From DAOVRD01 sp964521715 (GTDB taxonomy: Bacteria; Planctomycetota; Brocadiia; SM23-32), in contig CAZFSS010000006.1 of assembly GCA_964521715.1 (NCBI GenBank), positions 62,001-126,000 on the forward strand: a DNA stretch of 64,000 nt, read 5' to 3'. The notes below the pieces were generated by a model that did no database searches, was not told the DNA's origin, and saw only the letters and a list, made by a program, of their open reading frames with translations. Positions 44,696 through 52,776 of the stretch are shown here, one piece after another. How positions within the stretch are numbered: position 1 is the first letter of the stretch; the number at the start of each line of letters is the position of its first letter. A program made the translations under genes and the position numbers.

Positions 44696-44984
44696 GCCCA
44701 GCGAGCAGGTGCAGCGGTGACGCAAGTGCGAACGGGCGGCAACGGTGGGCGATTCGCAAGAGCGGAGCAGCGCCGGGGGACGGAGTGTCGGAGAGATAGC
44801 GGAGGACCGACAAGCTCCCAGCCTCGCGTCGTGTGCAGGTCACGGCGGCCTTCACTGAGCCGGGCCGTGACTCGGCCCCGGGTGAAGGGCCGCTCCCCTC
44901 GTACGGCGGCGCGAGGACGCAGGACGGACTTCGAGCGCGACGCGAAGCAGCCGACGTGAGCCCGTCATAGACCCTGTACATGCT

Positions 44985-45017
44985 AACACCGCCCCTGCCT
45001 CCCCTCGGGGCGGTGTT
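44985..45017. other. Hairpin in EPS leader
   Basis: A perfect 11-base-pair stem (AACACCGCCCC / GGGGCGGTGTT) with an 11-base loop lies about 125-155 bases after the expected transcription start of the EPS operon. No T-run follows on the minus strand, so it may be a pause or anti-terminator structure, or an end for the kinase transcript. Confidence 0.6.
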
Positions 45018-45146
45018 CGACTCAGCCTAAGCCCTGAGCCCAGCCCCCACCTTGTGCACTGAAGCCACGCACGTCCGTCGGCCCTACCCCTCCGGCAAAC
45101 CGCGAGCTTCACCGCACCTTGCCGACGCTCAGGAATTTCAAAGGCT

Positions 45147-45175
45147 GTATACCACAAACAGACGGCGGTTGCAAG
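45147..45175 (-). promoter_or_regulatory. EPS operon promoter
   Basis: On the minus strand TTGCAA (45175-45170), a 17-base spacer and TATACA (45152-45147). It is the only good promoter seen between the kinase gene and the EPS operon. Confidence 0.65.
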
Positions 45176-45227
45176 CCCCTGTGCGAAAAAACGGGTGAAC
45201 GACGCGCATCGTCCTCCCTGCGCGTCG

Positions 45228-46841
45228 TCAGGCCATGGCCGTCCGGTCCTCGCTCCATGTGAGAGGGATCGAGATGTGAAACGCCGCCCCCTGCCCCGGC
45301 TCGGATTCGAGCTCCACGCGCCCCTTGTGTTCCTCAACCACTTTGCGGACAAGCGCCAGGCCCAGGCCTGTGCCGCGACTGCCCTTGGTCGTGAAGAAGG
45401 GCTCGAACAGGCGTTCCTTCACTTCATCCGGGATGCCGGGCCCGTCGTCCCTGACCGTGATCTTCAGCTCGTTGCTCTCGCCGTCCAGGCTCGTGACGAG
45501 CTTCACGTGGCATCCTTCAGGGCAGGCGTCTATGGCGTTGGTCAGCAGGTTCAGCACCACGCGCTTCATGCCCGCTCCGTCAACATCCCCGACGGGCGGT
45601 TCGCCGTCCACGTCGAGGGAGGTCTCGATCCCCTTCTGGGCGGCGGCCTCCTTGACCATCAGCAACGTCTCGTTCAGAAGCCGAGCGATGTTGGTCGGCT
45701 CGCGGCGCAGTCCGCTCCTGCGGCAGTAGGCCAGCATGTCCTTCACCAGGTCGGCCATGAAGCTGCTGTTGCGCTTGACCATCTCCCAGCCCTTGGCGAT
45801 CCTTTCGGGCTCTTGCTTCTGGATGCCGAGGTCCAGGATGTAGGAGCCGCCCTGCAGGCCGTTGAGCACGTTCTTGATGCAATGCGCCAGGCCGGCGATA
45901 GCTTCGCCGACAGCCGCCAGCCGCTGCTGGGCGACCACCTGACGGTGCAGGCGCGAGTTCTCCGCCGCCACGGCGACCTGCCCTGCAATGGCTGCGAGCA
46001 ACTCCAGGTCCTCCCCCGTGAAGGGGATGCCGGGCCTCGTCGTGTCCACCTGGATCGCCCCCAGGACCCTCGGGCCGAACGCAAGCGGACAGCACATCAT
46101 CGAGTGCAGGTTCTGCTGGACGATGCTCTCGGTGGCCTGAAGCTGCGAGTCGGCAGTGACGTCGACCACGAGCATGGCCCGACGCTGGACGGTGGCCATC
46201 TCGAACAGCGTTCGGGAGATCCCGACGTCCGAGGACCGCGCCTCGGCACGTGCGACGGACAGACGCAGGTCATCTTCCGATTCGCCCAGGCCGACGAGCA
46301 CGGCATGCACGTGGTCCGCCTGCTCGTAGATGCCGAGCAGTTGGCGGAGCACCAGCTCGACGAGCCTGTCCGTCTCCAGCATGCCGCAGCACCTGTCTGC
46401 AACATCCTTGACGACTTCCAGGCGCTGCCGGAGCCTGCCTGCCGGCGACGCATCGTCCGCCTCCTGCGGCTCGGCCGCCTCGTCGATGCCCACCGAGTCG
46501 ACGACCGTGAGAGTCGAGGCCGTCTCCACCATGACGTCCTGTCGCGTCACGTGCTCCTCTTCGAGCACGAACGCGACCTGGCATTCGCCCAGCATGATCA
46601 CGTCGCCGTCGCGCAGTTGGGCTCGCCGAGCCCTGCGGCCGTTCACGAACGTGCCGTTCGCGCTGTTCAGGTCCTCTATGTAGTAGATGTCCCTACGCCG
46701 GGTCACGCGCGCGTGCTGGCGCGAGACGGACACCTCGTCGAACACAACGTCGCAGTCAAGGCCGCGCCCAAGCACCGCAACGTCGCCCACCGGGAACTCG
46801 GACTCGCCCGTCTCGCCGCGGACCGCCATGAGCTTCGCCAT
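45228..46841 (-). CDS. FHA-GAF sensor histidine kinase
   Basis: This 537-residue cytoplasmic protein has an N-terminal FHA domain (about residues 1-95; VAVLGRGLDCDVVFDE and ARVTRRRDIYYIEDLNSANG), which should bind a phosphothreonine protein. A GAF domain follows (about 150-310; FGPRVLGAIQVDTTRPG). The kinase core has GLAHCIKNVLNGL with an NtrB-like phospho-accepting His, and the ATPase has an N box (LLNLLTNAIDACPEG region), DDGPGIPD and TGLGLALVRKVVEEH. No receiver or regulator gene is adjacent, so its partner is unknown. It lies just upstream of the EPS promoter and could affect that operon. Confidence 0.9.
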   Translation of the reverse strand: MAKLMAVRGETGESEFPVGDVAVLGRGLDCDVVFDEVSVSRQHARVTRRRDIYYIEDLNSANGTFVNGRRARRAQLRDGDVIMLGECQVAFVLEEEHVTRQDVMVETASTLTVVDSVGIDEAAEPQEADDASPAGRLRQRLEVVKDVADRCCGMLETDRLVELVLRQLLGIYEQADHVHAVLVGLGESEDDLRLSVARAEARSSDVGISRTLFEMATVQRRAMLVVDVTADSQLQATESIVQQNLHSMMCCPLAFGPRVLGAIQVDTTRPGIPFTGEDLELLAAIAGQVAVAAENSRLHRQVVAQQRLAAVGEAIAGLAHCIKNVLNGLQGGSYILDLGIQKQEPERIAKGWEMVKRNSSFMADLVKDMLAYCRRSGLRREPTNIARLLNETLLMVKEAAAQKGIETSLDVDGEPPVGDVDGAGMKRVVLNLLTNAIDACPEGCHVKLVTSLDGESNELKITVRDDGPGIPDEVKERLFEPFFTTKGSRGTGLGLALVRKVVEEHKGRVELESEPGQGAAFHISIPLTWSEDRTAMA

Positions 46842-46874
46842 GCTGCCGCCCCTGCTGGATGGCCAAATATCCCT

Positions 46875-46902
46875 ATGATATCAGAGGCCGGACACGGGTC
46901 AA
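46875..46902 (-). promoter_or_regulatory. Promoter of the FHA-GAF kinase
   Basis: On the minus strand TTGACC (46902-46897), 16 bases, TATCAT (46880-46875), 34 bases before the kinase start. Confidence 0.6.
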
Positions 46903-47051
46903 GGCGCGCGTGAAGCCGGTCCTCGTCCGCCGTCGCGCCGGTCCGAGGCGACCCGCCGGCAAGCCGCTCGGGCGCCCGCGGGTCGCTCCCCTCCTCCGCA
47001 GAGGGCGGCCTTGATGAACACGCGCGTTCGCCAGTTCCTGCAATAAAGCAG

Positions 47052-47073
47052 CGGAGGCGCGGGAGCGCCTCCG
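47052..47073 (-). terminator. Terminator of the flotillin operon
   Basis: A 9-base-pair stem (CGGAGGCGC / GCGCCTCCG) with a 4-base loop lies about 50 bases after the flotillin stop. On the minus strand it is followed by CTGCTTTATT, a modest T-rich tract. Confidence 0.6.
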
Positions 47074-47120
47074 TCTGCGTAATCTGCCGGCCATGCGGCC
47101 CCGGTGCTCCCGGCCCGGCG

Positions 47121-48710
47121 CTACTCCCCCCGAGAAGCCGGGCCCTGATGCGGTTCCACGGCCCGCTGCGCCGGCGCATGCGCGCCGGCCCCCGTCTCCG
47201 CCATGCGCCCGAGGTAATCGGGCAGCTCCACGCCCGCCATGCTGGCGACGTCCTGCAGGGGAGGGATGCTCTTGATGAGGCTCGACAGGAAGCTGGCCGT
47301 CGAGGAGCCCGCCCCTTCCCTGCCCGCGGAGTCCCAGACGGTGATCTTGTCGATCTTCAGGTTCTTGATGGCTTCGACCTGCAGGGCCACCACGTCCTCG
47401 ATCTTCTCCGTCATGAGAAGCGTGGCGACGGCGCGGGCGTCGCCGCTGCAGCTTTGGACGAGCCCCGCGTAGCCGGCGGCCTTGCTTTCCAGGACCAGCC
47501 GGATGCCCTTCGCCTCGGCCTCGTACTTGAGGAGGACGGCGTCGGCCTCGCCCCGAGCGACCCTGCGCTTGCGTTCGGCCTCGGCGTCCGCCGCGATCTC
47601 GACCTTGCGCTTCTCGATCTCCTGCCTGACGACCTCCTCGGCGTTCAGGCGCTCCTGCTCGGCCCTGTACTGGGCCTTCTGGATCTCGACCACGGCGTCC
47701 CGCTTGGCCACCTCGCCGCGCTGGTGGGCAGCGGCCTCCTTGACCGCCAGGTCGGCGTTGACGACGGCGATCCTGGCCTTCGATTCGTTCTCGCCGGCGA
47801 CGGCCTCGGCCTCCTGCTGCTGCACGTAGACGCGGCGGTCGGCCTCAGCCTTCTTCTTGCCCTTCTCGGACTCGGCGACGTTCTCCGCGACGCCGATGAC
47901 CTGCTGGCGGTTGGCGTTCGCTTCGCCGACGGCGGCCTGGGCCTCCTGCTGCTGCACGTAGATACGGCGGTCGGCCTCGGCCTTCTTCTGGCCCTTCTGG
48001 GACTCGGCGACGTTCTCGGCGACCCGGATCTCCTTCTCGCGGTTCGCCTGCGCCTGGCCGACAGCGCCGAAGCGGTCTTCCTCGGCAACGTCGACCTTGG
48101 CCTTATTGATGGCCTCGGCGGCTGCCTTCTTGCCGAGCGCCTCGATGTAGGCCGATTCGTCCGTGATGTCAGTGATGTTCACGTTGATAAGGTAGAGGCC
48201 GATCTTGTTCAGCTCCGGCTCCACGTTCTTGCGGATGGCCTCCAGGAAGCTTTCGCGGTCCTGGTTGATCTGCTCGATGGTCAGCGAGGCGACCGTGAGC
48301 CTGAGCTGGCCGAAGATGATCTCTTTGGCCATCTCCTCCATCTCGCGCAAGCCGAGGTTGAGCAGGCGCTCCGCAGCATTGTCCATGATGCCCGGCTCGG
48401 TGCTGATGGCGACCGTGAACGTGCTGGGCACGTTGATGCGGATATTCTGGAAGGAGAGGGCCTGCTGAAGGGGAATGCTGATCGTCATCGGCGTTAGGTT
48501 CAGGTAGGCGTAGTCGTGGACCAGCGGCCAGATGAAGGCAGCCCCGCCGTGCAGGCACCGGGCGGACACCCCTTTGCCCACCTTGCCGTAGATGACCAGG
48601 ATCTTGTTCGACGGGCACCGCTTGTAGCGCGATGCCATGATGAGAACCGTGGCCAGCACGAGGCCGATGAACGCCACGATCGCCAACATCAGGTAGCTCA
48701 CCTCGCCCAT
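47121..48710 (-). CDS. Flotillin-like SPFH-domain membrane protein with internal 44-residue repeat
   Basis: The ATG at 48710 (MGEVSYLMLAIVAFIGLVLA) opens a single N-terminal membrane segment. The 529-residue protein then has an SPFH/band-7 domain (about 30-200; ILVIYGKVGKGVSARCLHGG), a long Ala/Glu/Lys coiled coil (about 195-440) and a flotillin-like C-terminus. Residues 230-273 and 274-317 are a tandem duplication of a 44-residue unit (VAENVAES...KKAEADRR...YVQQQEA). Flotillins organise membrane microdomains. The NfeD-like gene immediately upstream is the usual YuaF-YuaG type partner. Confidence 0.9.
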   Translation of the reverse strand: MGEVSYLMLAIVAFIGLVLATVLIMASRYKRCPSNKILVIYGKVGKGVSARCLHGGAAFIWPLVHDYAYLNLTPMTISIPLQQALSFQNIRINVPSTFTVAISTEPGIMDNAAERLLNLGLREMEEMAKEIIFGQLRLTVASLTIEQINQDRESFLEAIRKNVEPELNKIGLYLINVNITDITDESAYIEALGKKAAAEAINKAKVDVAEEDRFGAVGQAQANREKEIRVAENVAESQKGQKKAEADRRIYVQQQEAQAAVGEANANRQQVIGVAENVAESEKGKKKAEADRRVYVQQQEAEAVAGENESKARIAVVNADLAVKEAAAHQRGEVAKRDAVVEIQKAQYRAEQERLNAEEVVRQEIEKRKVEIAADAEAERKRRVARGEADAVLLKYEAEAKGIRLVLESKAAGYAGLVQSCSGDARAVATLLMTEKIEDVVALQVEAIKNLKIDKITVWDSAGREGAGSSTASFLSSLIKSIPPLQDVASMAGVELPDYLGRMAETGAGAHAPAQRAVEPHQGPASRGE

Positions 48711-48735
48711 CTCCGCCCCCTTTCGCCAGTTGCGG

Positions 48736-49383
48736 TCAGAGCTTCTCGACGACAAGAGTGTTGCCGGCAGCAACGCTCACCACCGTGACACGCTCTCCGG
48801 TACGGATGCTTTCGCCCGTCCGCGAGACGGCGCTGAACACCCCCAGGTGGTCCTGCACGGTGACCTGGACTTTGCCGATCCCGCCCGCCGGGATGCTGAG
48901 GTAGACCGAGCCTTCCTGCCCGATGGCGTTGGCCATGCTCATCGTCCCGCTCGACTGGAGGCCCTTCATGACCTGCAGGATCTTGCCGATCACCCAGAAC
49001 GAGAACGCGCCGGCAAACAGGGCGCCCAGAAGGGACCAGGCCTCCACCAGCTCGGCCTCCTTGCGGAGGGCAAGGCCGACGAGGCCGAACATCATGAAGA
49101 ACGCGGTCACGCTCTGGAACGAGAGCAGTTTGAAGACCGCGTATGCCTCGCCCAACTCGCCGCCATGCGCATCCACGTCGCCGCCGACGTGGGCCTCCAC
49201 GTGGCCGCCGAAGTCGTGACCTACGTCGCCGCCGAAGTCGTGATCGACGTCCACCCCTGCGCCGGCGTCTGCATCGGTGTCCGCGCCCCCGTGGTAGCCA
49301 AGGAAGAACAGGACAAGCCTTACGAAGAACAGGGACCCGCCGACGATCGCGGAACCCGCGAATACTTTGTCCACTCCGCTCAT
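48736..49383 (-). CDS. NfeD-like membrane protein with Asp/His/Gly-rich insert
   Basis: This 215-residue protein has a first membrane segment (IVGGSLFFVRLVLFFLGY), a loop of about 45 residues dominated by Asp, His and Gly (DHDFGGDVGHDFGGHVEAHV), two further helices (SVTAFFMMFGLVGLAL, WSLLGALFAGAFSFWVIG) and a C-terminal OB-fold of the NfeD type (GQEGSVYLSIPAGGIGKVQV). It is 25 bases upstream of the flotillin gene, the standard partner. The acidic/His loop looks able to bind divalent metal, which ordinary NfeD proteins do not show. Confidence 0.82.
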   Translation of the reverse strand: MSGVDKVFAGSAIVGGSLFFVRLVLFFLGYHGGADTDADAGAGVDVDHDFGGDVGHDFGGHVEAHVGGDVDAHGGELGEAYAVFKLLSFQSVTAFFMMFGLVGLALRKEAELVEAWSLLGALFAGAFSFWVIGKILQVMKGLQSSGTMSMANAIGQEGSVYLSIPAGGIGKVQVTVQDHLGVFSAVSRTGESIRTGERVTVVSVAAGNTLVVEKL

Positions 49384-49434
49384 CTCGCTTTCCCCTCCTG
49401 GGCCGCGCCCTGAGCCTGTGGGAACCCCCGCATC

Positions 49435-49462
49435 ATTCTACCGCCCGCCCCCGCCGATGCAA
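49435..49462 (-). promoter_or_regulatory. Promoter of the NfeD-flotillin operon
   Basis: On the minus strand TTGCAT (49462-49457), 16 bases, TAGAAT (49440-49435), 52 bases before the NfeD-like start. Confidence 0.6.
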
Positions 49463-49563
49463 GCCGGAAAAGCGCGAAGGCCCACTCATCCGCGGCACGG
49501 CCCTTCATTGCCATATACGCCGGCGTCAGGCCGCCTATTCAGTGCGCCGGGCCGGAAGCCGTT

Positions 49564-49591
49564 TTCGCAGGCTGCCCCCGTCGCGTAGAAT
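49564..49591 (+). promoter_or_regulatory. Weak candidate promoter of the nitrilase cluster
   Basis: TTCGCA (49564-49569), 16 bases, TAGAAT (49586-49591), 44 bases before the nitrilase ATG. The -35 box is poor. Confidence 0.35.
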
Positions 49592-49634
49592 GACGCTCTT
49601 GGCCGGAACGCGACGCGTCTGAAGGGAGAAGAGC

Positions 49635-50456
49635 ATGACCACCATATCGGCCTACCAGGGCCCGTCGAGCGATGACGTCGACCGGAATGCGGCAAAGGTG
49701 CGGGAGATCATGGAGAGGGCCCGGCGCGAGGGAGCCGACTTCCTCTGCTTCCCGGAAACCTACCTGTCGAACTACAAGGCGGAACTCGCCGTGCCGCTGG
49801 ACGATCCCCGCGTGCAGGAGCTCGTCGGGTCGACTGCAGGCCACGACATGGTCGTGATCGTCGGCCTGTCCGAGCAGCAAGGGGGTCAAGTGTTCAACAC
49901 GGCGCTGGTCATTCACCGTGGGGAGCTGCTCGGCAAGTACCGCAAGACCATGCTGACCGGCTGGGACAAAGAGCGCTTTGCGCCGGACTATGCGCTTCCC
50001 GTCTTCCAGGCGAAGGGCGTCACCTTCGGCGTGATCATCTGCCACGACTCGTCGTTCGTCGAGCCGGCGCTCACCATGCGCTGGAAAGGCGCCAGGCTGC
50101 TCTTCTCCCCCCAGTATAACATCATCCCGCACGAGAGCGCGGACGAGCACCGCATCCTCGTGAAGAACAACCACGTGGGGCTGGCCGCCCTGCTCCAGAT
50201 GGTGGTCGTCAGGGCCAACGTCGTCGGCGGCGACGATCGGAACGTGGGCTATGGGGACAGCGCCATCTTCTCGCCGCTCGGGGCCGTGGTGGCCCAGGCG
50301 CCCCTCTTCAAGGAAGCGCTCATCTCGGCGGACTTCGACCCGTCTGTCTTCGCCGAGGAGCGCTGGCGCACGCGCGCGGAGATCCCCCGGGACGTCACAA
50401 GGCAGCTCTGGGAGGCGTCCGAGGCATTCAGCACGGCAGGCGGCCATGGGGCTTAG
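49635..50456 (+). CDS. Carbon-nitrogen hydrolase (nitrilase superfamily)
   Basis: This 273-residue cytoplasmic amidase-type enzyme starts behind GGGAGAAGAGC. The catalytic triad is visible: Glu in DFLCFPETYLSN (about residue 41), Lys in LLGKYRKTML (about 99) and Cys in GVIICHDSSF (about 138). Such enzymes cleave amides, carbamoyl groups or nitriles. The substrate is unknown. It overlaps the next gene (URO-D-like) by 11 bases, and a creatininase-like gene follows, suggesting use of a nitrogenous small molecule. Confidence 0.9.
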   Translation: MTTISAYQGPSSDDVDRNAAKVREIMERARREGADFLCFPETYLSNYKAELAVPLDDPRVQELVGSTAGHDMVVIVGLSEQQGGQVFNTALVIHRGELLGKYRKTMLTGWDKERFAPDYALPVFQAKGVTFGVIICHDSSFVEPALTMRWKGARLLFSPQYNIIPHESADEHRILVKNNHVGLAALLQMVVVRANVVGGDDRNVGYGDSAIFSPLGAVVAQAPLFKEALISADFDPSVFAEERWRTRAEIPRDVTRQLWEASEAFSTAGGHGA

Positions 50457-51600
50457 CTCACGGGACAGGATCCTGCGGACGATCGCGCGCGAGCCGACGG
50501 ACTACGTGCCGCTCTGCGTGCTCCTCTGGGCCGGCCTGAGCAAGAGGTGCTCCAGCACGCGCGACTTCGTGGAGCGGCAGCTCGAACTCGGCCTCGACGT
50601 CCTCGTGCCATTGCCTTCGCTCAACTCGGGCCCGCCGCTGGGGGTCGACCGCGAGGTCTGGAAGGAGAAGGCCGAGCCCTACGACCTGCTGCACAAGGTC
50701 TACCGCACGCCCGCAGGCGACCTGGAGACGACCGTCGCCCTCACTCCCGACTGGCCGCATGGGGAGGACATCCCCCTCCTGAGCGACTTCAACATCCCAC
50801 GGGCGCGCAAGTTCCTGGTGACGGACGAGGCCGATCTGGGGCCCTTGCAGTGCCTGCTGTCCGGCCCCGGCGACGAGGCGCGTCGGCGGTTCAGGCAGGA
50901 GGCCCAGCAGCGCAGGAAGATCGCAGTGGAACACGCCCTGGCCCTCGCCACCCCCCTGGCGCGCCTGGCGGACACGGCCTGCTGGCTCTGCGGACCCGTC
51001 CAGTTCGCGACCTGGGCCATCGAACGCCCCGATTTCCTGCGCCGCCTGCTGGACGTCCTGAGCCGTTGGGAACGGGGCCGCCGCGAAGCCGAACTCGAAG
51101 CCGCACCGGACATCGTCATCCGCGCGGAGTGGTACGCGTCGCCGTTCCTCTCGCCGAGCCTGTTCGGGCAGTTCCTGGGCTCGGCCATCCGCCAGGACGT
51201 CGAGCTGGCGCACGCTGCCGGCGCGAAGTACTGCTACGTCGGGACGGCCAACATGATGCCGTTCCTGGGCGCCCTGATGGAGCTGGGCGTGGACGTCGTC
51301 TACGGCCTGGACCCGATCGAGGGGCGCTGGGACTTCGCCCGGGCCAAGGAGCAATGCCGGGGACGCATGGCCCTCTGGGGCGGCATGAACGGCTACCTCC
51401 AGGTCGTCCGCGGTGGCCGGGCGGAGATCGAAGAGGCGGTCCGGAACGCTCTCGACGCCCTGGCCCCGGGCGGAGGCTTCATCCTCTGTCCCGTCGATGA
51501 CATCGGCCTGACGGGCACCGATCAGGACTCGGACGCGACGTGGAACCGGACCTGGCAGAACGTCTCGCACATGGTCAACGCGTGGAAGAAGCTGCGCTGA
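50446..51600 (+). CDS. Uroporphyrinogen decarboxylase (URO-D)-family protein
   Basis: The ATG at 50446 (MGLSSRDRILRTIAREPTDY) is chosen since earlier in-frame codons overlap the nitrilase gene in another frame. The 384-residue protein shows the family's start (RDRILRTIAREPTDYVPL) and core (YVGTANMMPFLGALMELGVD, LWGGMNGYLQVVRGGRAEIE, GGGFILCPVDD). Members include haem-pathway HemE and corrinoid methyltransferases. Lack of HemE-type features and the catabolic context favour an unassigned methyltransferase or lyase-like member rather than haem synthesis. Confidence 0.8.
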   Translation: MGLSSRDRILRTIAREPTDYVPLCVLLWAGLSKRCSSTRDFVERQLELGLDVLVPLPSLNSGPPLGVDREVWKEKAEPYDLLHKVYRTPAGDLETTVALTPDWPHGEDIPLLSDFNIPRARKFLVTDEADLGPLQCLLSGPGDEARRRFRQEAQQRRKIAVEHALALATPLARLADTACWLCGPVQFATWAIERPDFLRRLLDVLSRWERGRREAELEAAPDIVIRAEWYASPFLSPSLFGQFLGSAIRQDVELAHAAGAKYCYVGTANMMPFLGALMELGVDVVYGLDPIEGRWDFARAKEQCRGRMALWGGMNGYLQVVRGGRAEIEEAVRNALDALAPGGGFILCPVDDIGLTGTDQDSDATWNRTWQNVSHMVNAWKKLR

Positions 51601-51653
51601 CGGCCCTCTGCGCGCCATGAACACGCCGCGTGCGCGCCGCGAGGGCCCCGCGC

Positions 51654-51682
51654 TTGACGCCCGACCGCCCCGCCGCTAGCCT
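51654..51682 (+). promoter_or_regulatory. Candidate promoter of the creatininase-like gene
   Basis: TTGACG (51654-51659), 17 bases, TAGCCT (51677-51682), 37 bases before the ATG at 51719. Confidence 0.45.
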
Positions 51683-51718
51683 GTGCAGCCACGCAGTTGC
51701 CGAGGCAAAGGAAAGGCA

Positions 51719-52447
51719 ATGGACAACACCCTGTCGCGCGACGTGCAGATGCAGTTCATGCGGCCCGGCCAGCTCGAGGCCGCCCTCCGCAAGTTCCCCG
51801 TCGTCTACGTCCCCTTCGGCCTGATCGAGTGGCACGGCCGGCACCTGCCGCTCGGCAACGACGCGCTCAAGGCCCATGCCATTCTCGTCAAGTGCGCCGA
51901 GCAATACGGCGGGGTCGTCTACCCGTGGCAATGGCTGCACGCGGACTTCAACCTGCAGCACCTGGTGCCCGTCTACGCCGAGCTGTTCCAGCGGCTCAAG
52001 AGGACGGGCGTCCGCGTGATCATCGGCGTCTCCGGCCACAACATCAAGGAGCAGGTGCAGATGATCGAGGACGCCCTGAGGCCCGTCACGGCCGACGGCA
52101 CCTGCGCCGGCATGGGCATGTGGGAGGTGACGCTCAGCATGTCCGAGGAGTCGAACACCGACCATGCCGCCAAGTGGGAAACGTCGAACATGATGTTCTT
52201 CTACCCGGACCGCGTGGACATGTCAGAATTGGGCGACGGTCCCATCAAGCTCGACATGAGCCCGCCGAACGGCATCGGGGGCCTGGACCCGCGTGAGCAC
52301 GCCTCCGCTCAGGTCGGCCGGAGGAACGCCGAGCTGGCCGCCAGGGCCATCGGAAAGAAGGCCAGGGAGCTTCTGAACTCCCTGCCGCCCGAGCACCGCA
52401 GATTCAGCCTGGAGGCAATCGAGCCGGGCCACTGGTGGTTCGTCTAG
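51719..52447 (+). CDS. Creatininase-family amidohydrolase
   Basis: The ATG at 51719 follows AAAGG; the 242-residue protein has the creatininase signature. VPFGLIEWHGRHLPLGNDAL carries the Glu-x-His...Asp metal ligands near residue 37, and VIIGVSGHNIKEQVQ the conserved Gly-His-Asn. The family includes creatininase, MftE-type peptidases and FAPy-type deformylases, so hydrolysis of an amide or lactam is likely but the substrate is open. It sits 119 bases after the URO-D-like gene with a possible promoter of its own. Confidence 0.85.
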   Translation: MDNTLSRDVQMQFMRPGQLEAALRKFPVVYVPFGLIEWHGRHLPLGNDALKAHAILVKCAEQYGGVVYPWQWLHADFNLQHLVPVYAELFQRLKRTGVRVIIGVSGHNIKEQVQMIEDALRPVTADGTCAGMGMWEVTLSMSEESNTDHAAKWETSNMMFFYPDRVDMSELGDGPIKLDMSPPNGIGGLDPREHASAQVGRRNAELAARAIGKKARELLNSLPPEHRRFSLEAIEPGHWWFV

Positions 52448-52611
52448 GCTCTGTCTGAGAATCCCGTCGTCGGCCCGAGGTCGAGCGAGGCCAAGTGCCG
52501 CCAGGAGCCCGAAGCAGGCGATGCAGAGGCTCGCATCGCCGATGCAGGGCGACGCCGCGCCACGCAGGCCGCAGCCGGCCGAAGCCAGATCGGGGTTCTC
52601 AGGACAGAGCC
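52448..52611. mobile_element. Short element with terminal inverted repeats (MITE-like)
   Basis: The ends GCTCTGTCTGAGAATCCC (52448-52465) and, reverse-complemented from 52593-52610, GCTCTGTCCTGAGAACCC match over ~18 bases with one indel and one mismatch. The 164-base element starts at the end of the creatininase stop codon and has no coding sequence. No clear target duplication is seen. Confidence 0.55.
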
Positions 52612-52669
52612 CAGGCCGCTGTGGCGCGTGGGCTGCGCGTCGGGGCGCCACAGTCCGAGGAGAAGGCAG

Positions 52670-52750
52670 ATGTCTCACATCAGCCTGGACGGCACGTGGA
52701 CGCTCGGCTGGTGCGATCCGGGCGAAGGTGAGGATCGCGGCTGGCCGGAC
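52670..52750 (+). pseudogene. Truncated start of a GH2 (beta-mannosidase-like) gene
   Basis: An ATG behind GAGGAGAAGGCAG starts MSHISLDGTWTLGWCDPGEG, which is the typical N-terminal sugar-binding strand of beta-mannosidase-like GH2 proteins. Recognisable sequence stops after about 27 codons; the frame then runs through unrelated sequence antisense to the ankyrin gene end and stops at 52879. The rest of the gene is missing, so this is a 5' remnant left by a rearrangement. Confidence 0.6.
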
Positions 52751-52776
52751 GGCGGCGGACCCCCTGCCCTGATCCG

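Larger units (their letters stand above)
44575..45140 (-). promoter_or_regulatory. Long untranslated leader of the EPS operon
   Basis: Between the promoter (-10 at 45152-45147) and the first start codon lie about 565 bases without a supported gene. They hold an 11-base-pair hairpin (44985-45017) and three 15-base direct repeats (44651-44695). With a NusG paralogue encoded in the same operon, this leader could be an attenuation and antitermination zone. No ops-type element (GGCGGTAGC) is seen. Confidence 0.5.

Noticed and set aside
44538..44981. 147-codon frame in the EPS leader (minus strand)
   Set aside because: No ribosome-binding site, Arg/Ser/Pro-rich shadow-like composition, and overlap with the signal-peptide gene in another frame. 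The leader is better read as untranslated.
45228..46841. FHA-GAF kinase as a member of the EPS operon
   Set aside because: It is separated from the EPS genes by a 650-base stretch with a hairpin and a strong promoter, so it is likely a separate transcript despite the same direction.
49436..49447. CTACCGCC, similar to an ops element complement
   Set aside because: It lies in the NfeD-flotillin promoter region, not in the EPS leader, and matches only part of the ops sequence.
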